DNA of 32,515 nt from Psychromicrobium xiongbiense (GTDB lineage: Bacteria; Actinomycetota; Actinomycetes; Actinomycetales; Micrococcaceae), in contig NZ_JASSZH010000049.1 of NCBI RefSeq assembly GCF_030271165.1, positions 1 to 32,515 on the forward strand. Direction: 5' to 3'. Made by a program: the position numbers and the translations under genes. A model generated the notes under the pieces. It had not been told where the DNA came from, ran no database searches, and worked only from the letters and a program-made list of their open reading frames with translations. Below, in pieces: positions 30,347 through 32,515 of this stretch (position 1 is the stretch's first letter; each line of letters starts with the position of its first letter).

Positions 30347-31912
30347 TCAGGCTACGGTCTTGGACCGTGCGCGGCTACGTGCCACCAGACCGGTGCCCAG
30401 AGCGACACCGATGAGCCCGATGCCGCCGATGGTGAGGATCATCAGGCCATCCGAGCCGGTCAGCGGCAGGCCGGGGACGAGCTGCTGCGGGTTCTGGATG
30501 GACTTGGTTGCCTGGGCGTCCGCCGTCGTTCCGGGATGCACCACGATGCCGATCGGCGTCGAGTTCAGCACGAAACCAGCCGGAGCCGCAGTCTCCACCA
30601 GGTAGTAGCAGCGAGTGGTGGTGTCATACGGCTTGGCACCGTTGACGGTCCGGGTATCACCAACCCACAGACCGGGAACGCTGAGCTTTCCAGTGGCGTC
30701 CGAAACGTAGGAAGACACCTTGGTTCCGCCGGTCAGGGTTGCCGGGCAGGTCGCGGCATCGATCATGAACAGATCGAAGGCTGCACCGGCCAGCGGAGCG
30801 TTGTTCGCTGCGTTGACCTTGGTCAGGTTCACCGCACCCCAACGGGTTTCCACGACGTTGGTCGGGTTTCCCGGCGGGATGGGCGGGTTGGGGTTCTGCG
30901 GATCGGTGGGCGGCGTGGTGCCCGGAGGGATGCCGCCAGCGGCCGTGAAGTCATTGACATTGACCCAGGCAGTGTTGTCATAGGTGCCGTTGGTGCTGGA
31001 AGTCGCTGCGAACCCGACGGTGACTACGTCGCCAGCCTTGATCTTCGCCAGGCCGGTGGCGGTCAGCGACGCCACGAGCGTGTTTCCCATCCACTGTGCC
31101 GAGTAGTCAGCGGCCACCAGTGCGGTGCCACTGTTGCTCACCGTGATGGGGGCAGCGCTGGGGGTCAACGCTGGATCGAGCGCATCCAGAACGCGGAACC
31201 GGGTGTAGGTCTGTCCGGAGGCGAGAGTCGGCACCGTCTGGGAGATGGTGAACCCAATCGGGCTACCCAGAACGACTTTGTTAGTCGGCTGGTCAGCGAG
31301 ATTCTTTGACGGCAGAGTGCTGAGCTGATTCTTCGGGTAGACGTGCACATCGTAAAGCCACTTGCCCTTATCTGCGCCCACAGCGGGAGTGGGCACAGTG
31401 ACGACAAAAGGAGCAGCCATCTGAGCGATGGGGTTGGTGCCCGGTGAGGTTTCGCGCACCAGATAAGCACCCACCGGCAGACCCGCGAAACTCGTGGTGC
31501 CGGTCGCATCGGTCGCCTGGGCTGGCTTACAGGTCAGCGCTTTTCCACTGATCGAGGTATCGGTCAGTTTCACCGAGGCTGCTGCAGGTCCAATGGTGTT
31601 GTTCAGGGTGTCCCAGGCGGCGTTTCCGCCGTTGATCAGGTCAACACCGGCAATCGAACATACTTCGAAAGACACGCCCTGCAGCGGGCTTCCGCCGGTT
31701 CCTTGCGAGCCGTCCGGGTTCTGGGCGACTCCGCCAAAACCTGGGTTGGCCTGCTTGTGGATCGTAATTGACCCGTTCTGGGCGGTGATGGGCCCGGACA
31801 CTGCAGCCGCTTGCGCCGCCGTCCCTGCCGCAACGGCACCCCCCAATCCGATAGCAAGAACAGCGGCTACTGAGAGTAGCCTCCGTCCCGCTAACTGTGC
31901 TGTGCGATTCAT
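30347..31912 (-). CDS. SpaA/SpaH-type LPxTG major pilin
   Basis: Shaft subunit of a sortase-assembled pilus, 521 residues. It has a signal peptide (about 1-36, ending AQAAA), an N-terminal domain with E-box YLVRETSPG (E154), the pilin motif VHVYPKNQLS whose Lys194 is the expected cross-linking residue, a middle domain typical of SpaH/EbpB pilins, a C-terminal CnaB-like domain (WGAVNLTKVNAANNAPLAG to YYLVETAAPAGF) able to form an isopeptide bond, and the sorting signal LPLTG (482-486) with a hydrophobic span and a basic tail. The start follows AAAAGGAAGAAG. It is flanked by another pilus gene upstream and by its class C sortase downstream. Confidence 0.94.
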   Translation of the reverse strand: MNRTAQLAGRRLLSVAAVLAIGLGGAVAAGTAAQAAAVSGPITAQNGSITIHKQANPGFGGVAQNPDGSQGTGGSPLQGVSFEVCSIAGVDLINGGNAAWDTLNNTIGPAAASVKLTDTSISGKALTCKPAQATDATGTTSFAGLPVGAYLVRETSPGTNPIAQMAAPFVVTVPTPAVGADKGKWLYDVHVYPKNQLSTLPSKNLADQPTNKVVLGSPIGFTISQTVPTLASGQTYTRFRVLDALDPALTPSAAPITVSNSGTALVAADYSAQWMGNTLVASLTATGLAKIKAGDVVTVGFAATSSTNGTYDNTAWVNVNDFTAAGGIPPGTTPPTDPQNPNPPIPPGNPTNVVETRWGAVNLTKVNAANNAPLAGAAFDLFMIDAATCPATLTGGTKVSSYVSDATGKLSVPGLWVGDTRTVNGAKPYDTTTRCYYLVETAAPAGFVLNSTPIGIVVHPGTTADAQATKSIQNPQQLVPGLPLTGSDGLMILTIGGIGLIGVALGTGLVARSRARSKTVA

Positions 31913-32009
31913 CTTCTTCCTTTTCCTTTCACTGTCACCGGCTGCCCGATGTGGTGTACCGAGGTGCATTAAGCCAACGTTCCCTCGGAGCTTGAATGAC
32001 TGGCGTGAA

Positions 32010-32515
32010 TTACTGGTTCGGTCGTCGCCGTCTGGCGAACTCAGTGAGGACCAGGCCCGCCGTAAGCGCGAGCAGGAGTCCAGCCACGATGGCGTAGAGG
32101 TCGGAGCCGAGCCCCCCGGTCAGAGGGATCGCCGGCACTGTCTGTTGAACGTTGGTGACATCGGGAATCACCGTGGCCGGGGCGGAGATCGTGACCGAGA
32201 TGGGGCTGCTCAGAATCTTGAAGCCCGTCGGGGCTTTGACTTCCGTCAGATCGTAGGTTCCGTACGCGAGGCCGGAGACGTTCAGGCTTCCTGCGGCCGG
32301 ATCCTGGTCGGGGCCGGTGCAGGCGGTAGCCGTGGCGGCGACGCAGTCCACAATGTTCAGGACCGTCCCTGCCGGAGTACCCGGGACCACCTTCGCGGTC
32401 AACGTCCATACCGAACCGGCCAATGGCTGGCCGTTGGAGTCCACCTTCTTCCAGGACAGCGTGCCCATCTGCACCAGACCGGCGTCAATCGTCGGATCAT
32501 CCGGCGTCGTCGCGG
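32010..32515 (-). CDS. LPxTG-type pilus protein, 5' part beyond the window
   Basis: Partial gene: only the C-terminal end, about 167 residues, is inside the window, and the frame stays open to the right edge. It shows a CnaB/SpaA-like domain (LSWKKVDSNGQPLAGSVWTL to the E-box YDLTEVKAPTGFKIL) and a sorting signal IPLTG, a variant of LPxTG, followed by a hydrophobic span and ARRRRPNQ. Its place ahead of the major pilin and sortase fits a tip or minor pilus subunit with adhesive N-terminal parts. About 100 bases separate its stop from the major pilin start. Any start codon inside the window would be artificial. Confidence 0.85.
   Translation of the reverse strand, partial: ATTPDDPTIDAGLVQMGTLSWKKVDSNGQPLAGSVWTLTAKVVPGTPAGTVLNIVDCVAATATACTGPDQDPAAGSLNVSGLAYGTYDLTEVKAPTGFKILSSPISVTISAPATVIPDVTNVQQTVPAIPLTGGLGSDLYAIVAGLLLALTAGLVLTEFARRRRPNQ

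Overview
The window looks like chromosomal DNA of a high-GC Gram-positive actinobacterium, most likely Arthrobacter-like or a related Micrococcaceae. This is inferred from the GC-rich sequence, the menaquinone genes with a DUF4229 gene and a PLDc_N gene behind menA, the sortase-assembled pilus genes, and many starts that fit leaderless mRNAs. No tRNA, rRNA, CRISPR array or intact insertion sequence was found.

Layout. (1) 245-3092, minus strand: menC-menD, two steps of menaquinone synthesis. (2) 3185-9392: PAP2 phosphatase, membrane acyltransferase, MBL-fold hydrolase, GNAT acetyltransferase and an oligopeptidase B-like S9 peptidase. (3) 9400-10086: a repeat-bounded scar holding only the C-terminal part of a flavin monooxygenase. 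(4) 10118-11817: two stop-start coupled GNAT genes and a divergent VOC protein. (5) 11931-15144, minus strand: Tat-exported phospholipase C and a D-Ala-D-Ala carboxypeptidase lipoprotein. (6) 15238-18439: three paralogous genes pairing an XRE-like helix-turn-helix with a C-terminal domain I do not recognise, two in tandem and one divergent, followed by about 700 bp without a gene. (7) 19143-22679: a large secreted LPSTG-anchored (alpha/alpha)6 glycosidase. (8) 22693-25141: O-methyltransferase, isochorismatase-like hydrolase and luciferase-like monooxygenase. (9) 25388-28439: menB-menE-menA. (10) 28403-29323: DUF4229 and PLDc_N membrane proteins. (11) 29328 to the right edge, minus strand: class C sortase, major pilin and a second LPxTG-type pilus protein cut by the window end.

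How it fits together. MenD, MenC, MenE, MenB and MenA act in one pathway but sit in two blocks about 22 kb apart, with mostly accessory, envelope and surface genes between them. The right end encodes a SpaA-type pilus. The LPSTG glycosidase, phospholipase C and carboxypeptidase add further surface or secreted functions.

Most notable: the HTH paralog trio with its repeat-rich control region; a recurring TANNNT box exactly six bases before nine start codons (two more at five or seven), which implies widespread leaderless transcription; a 20-bp hairpin between pilin and sortase; and a 25-bp inverted-repeat element upstream of menB.
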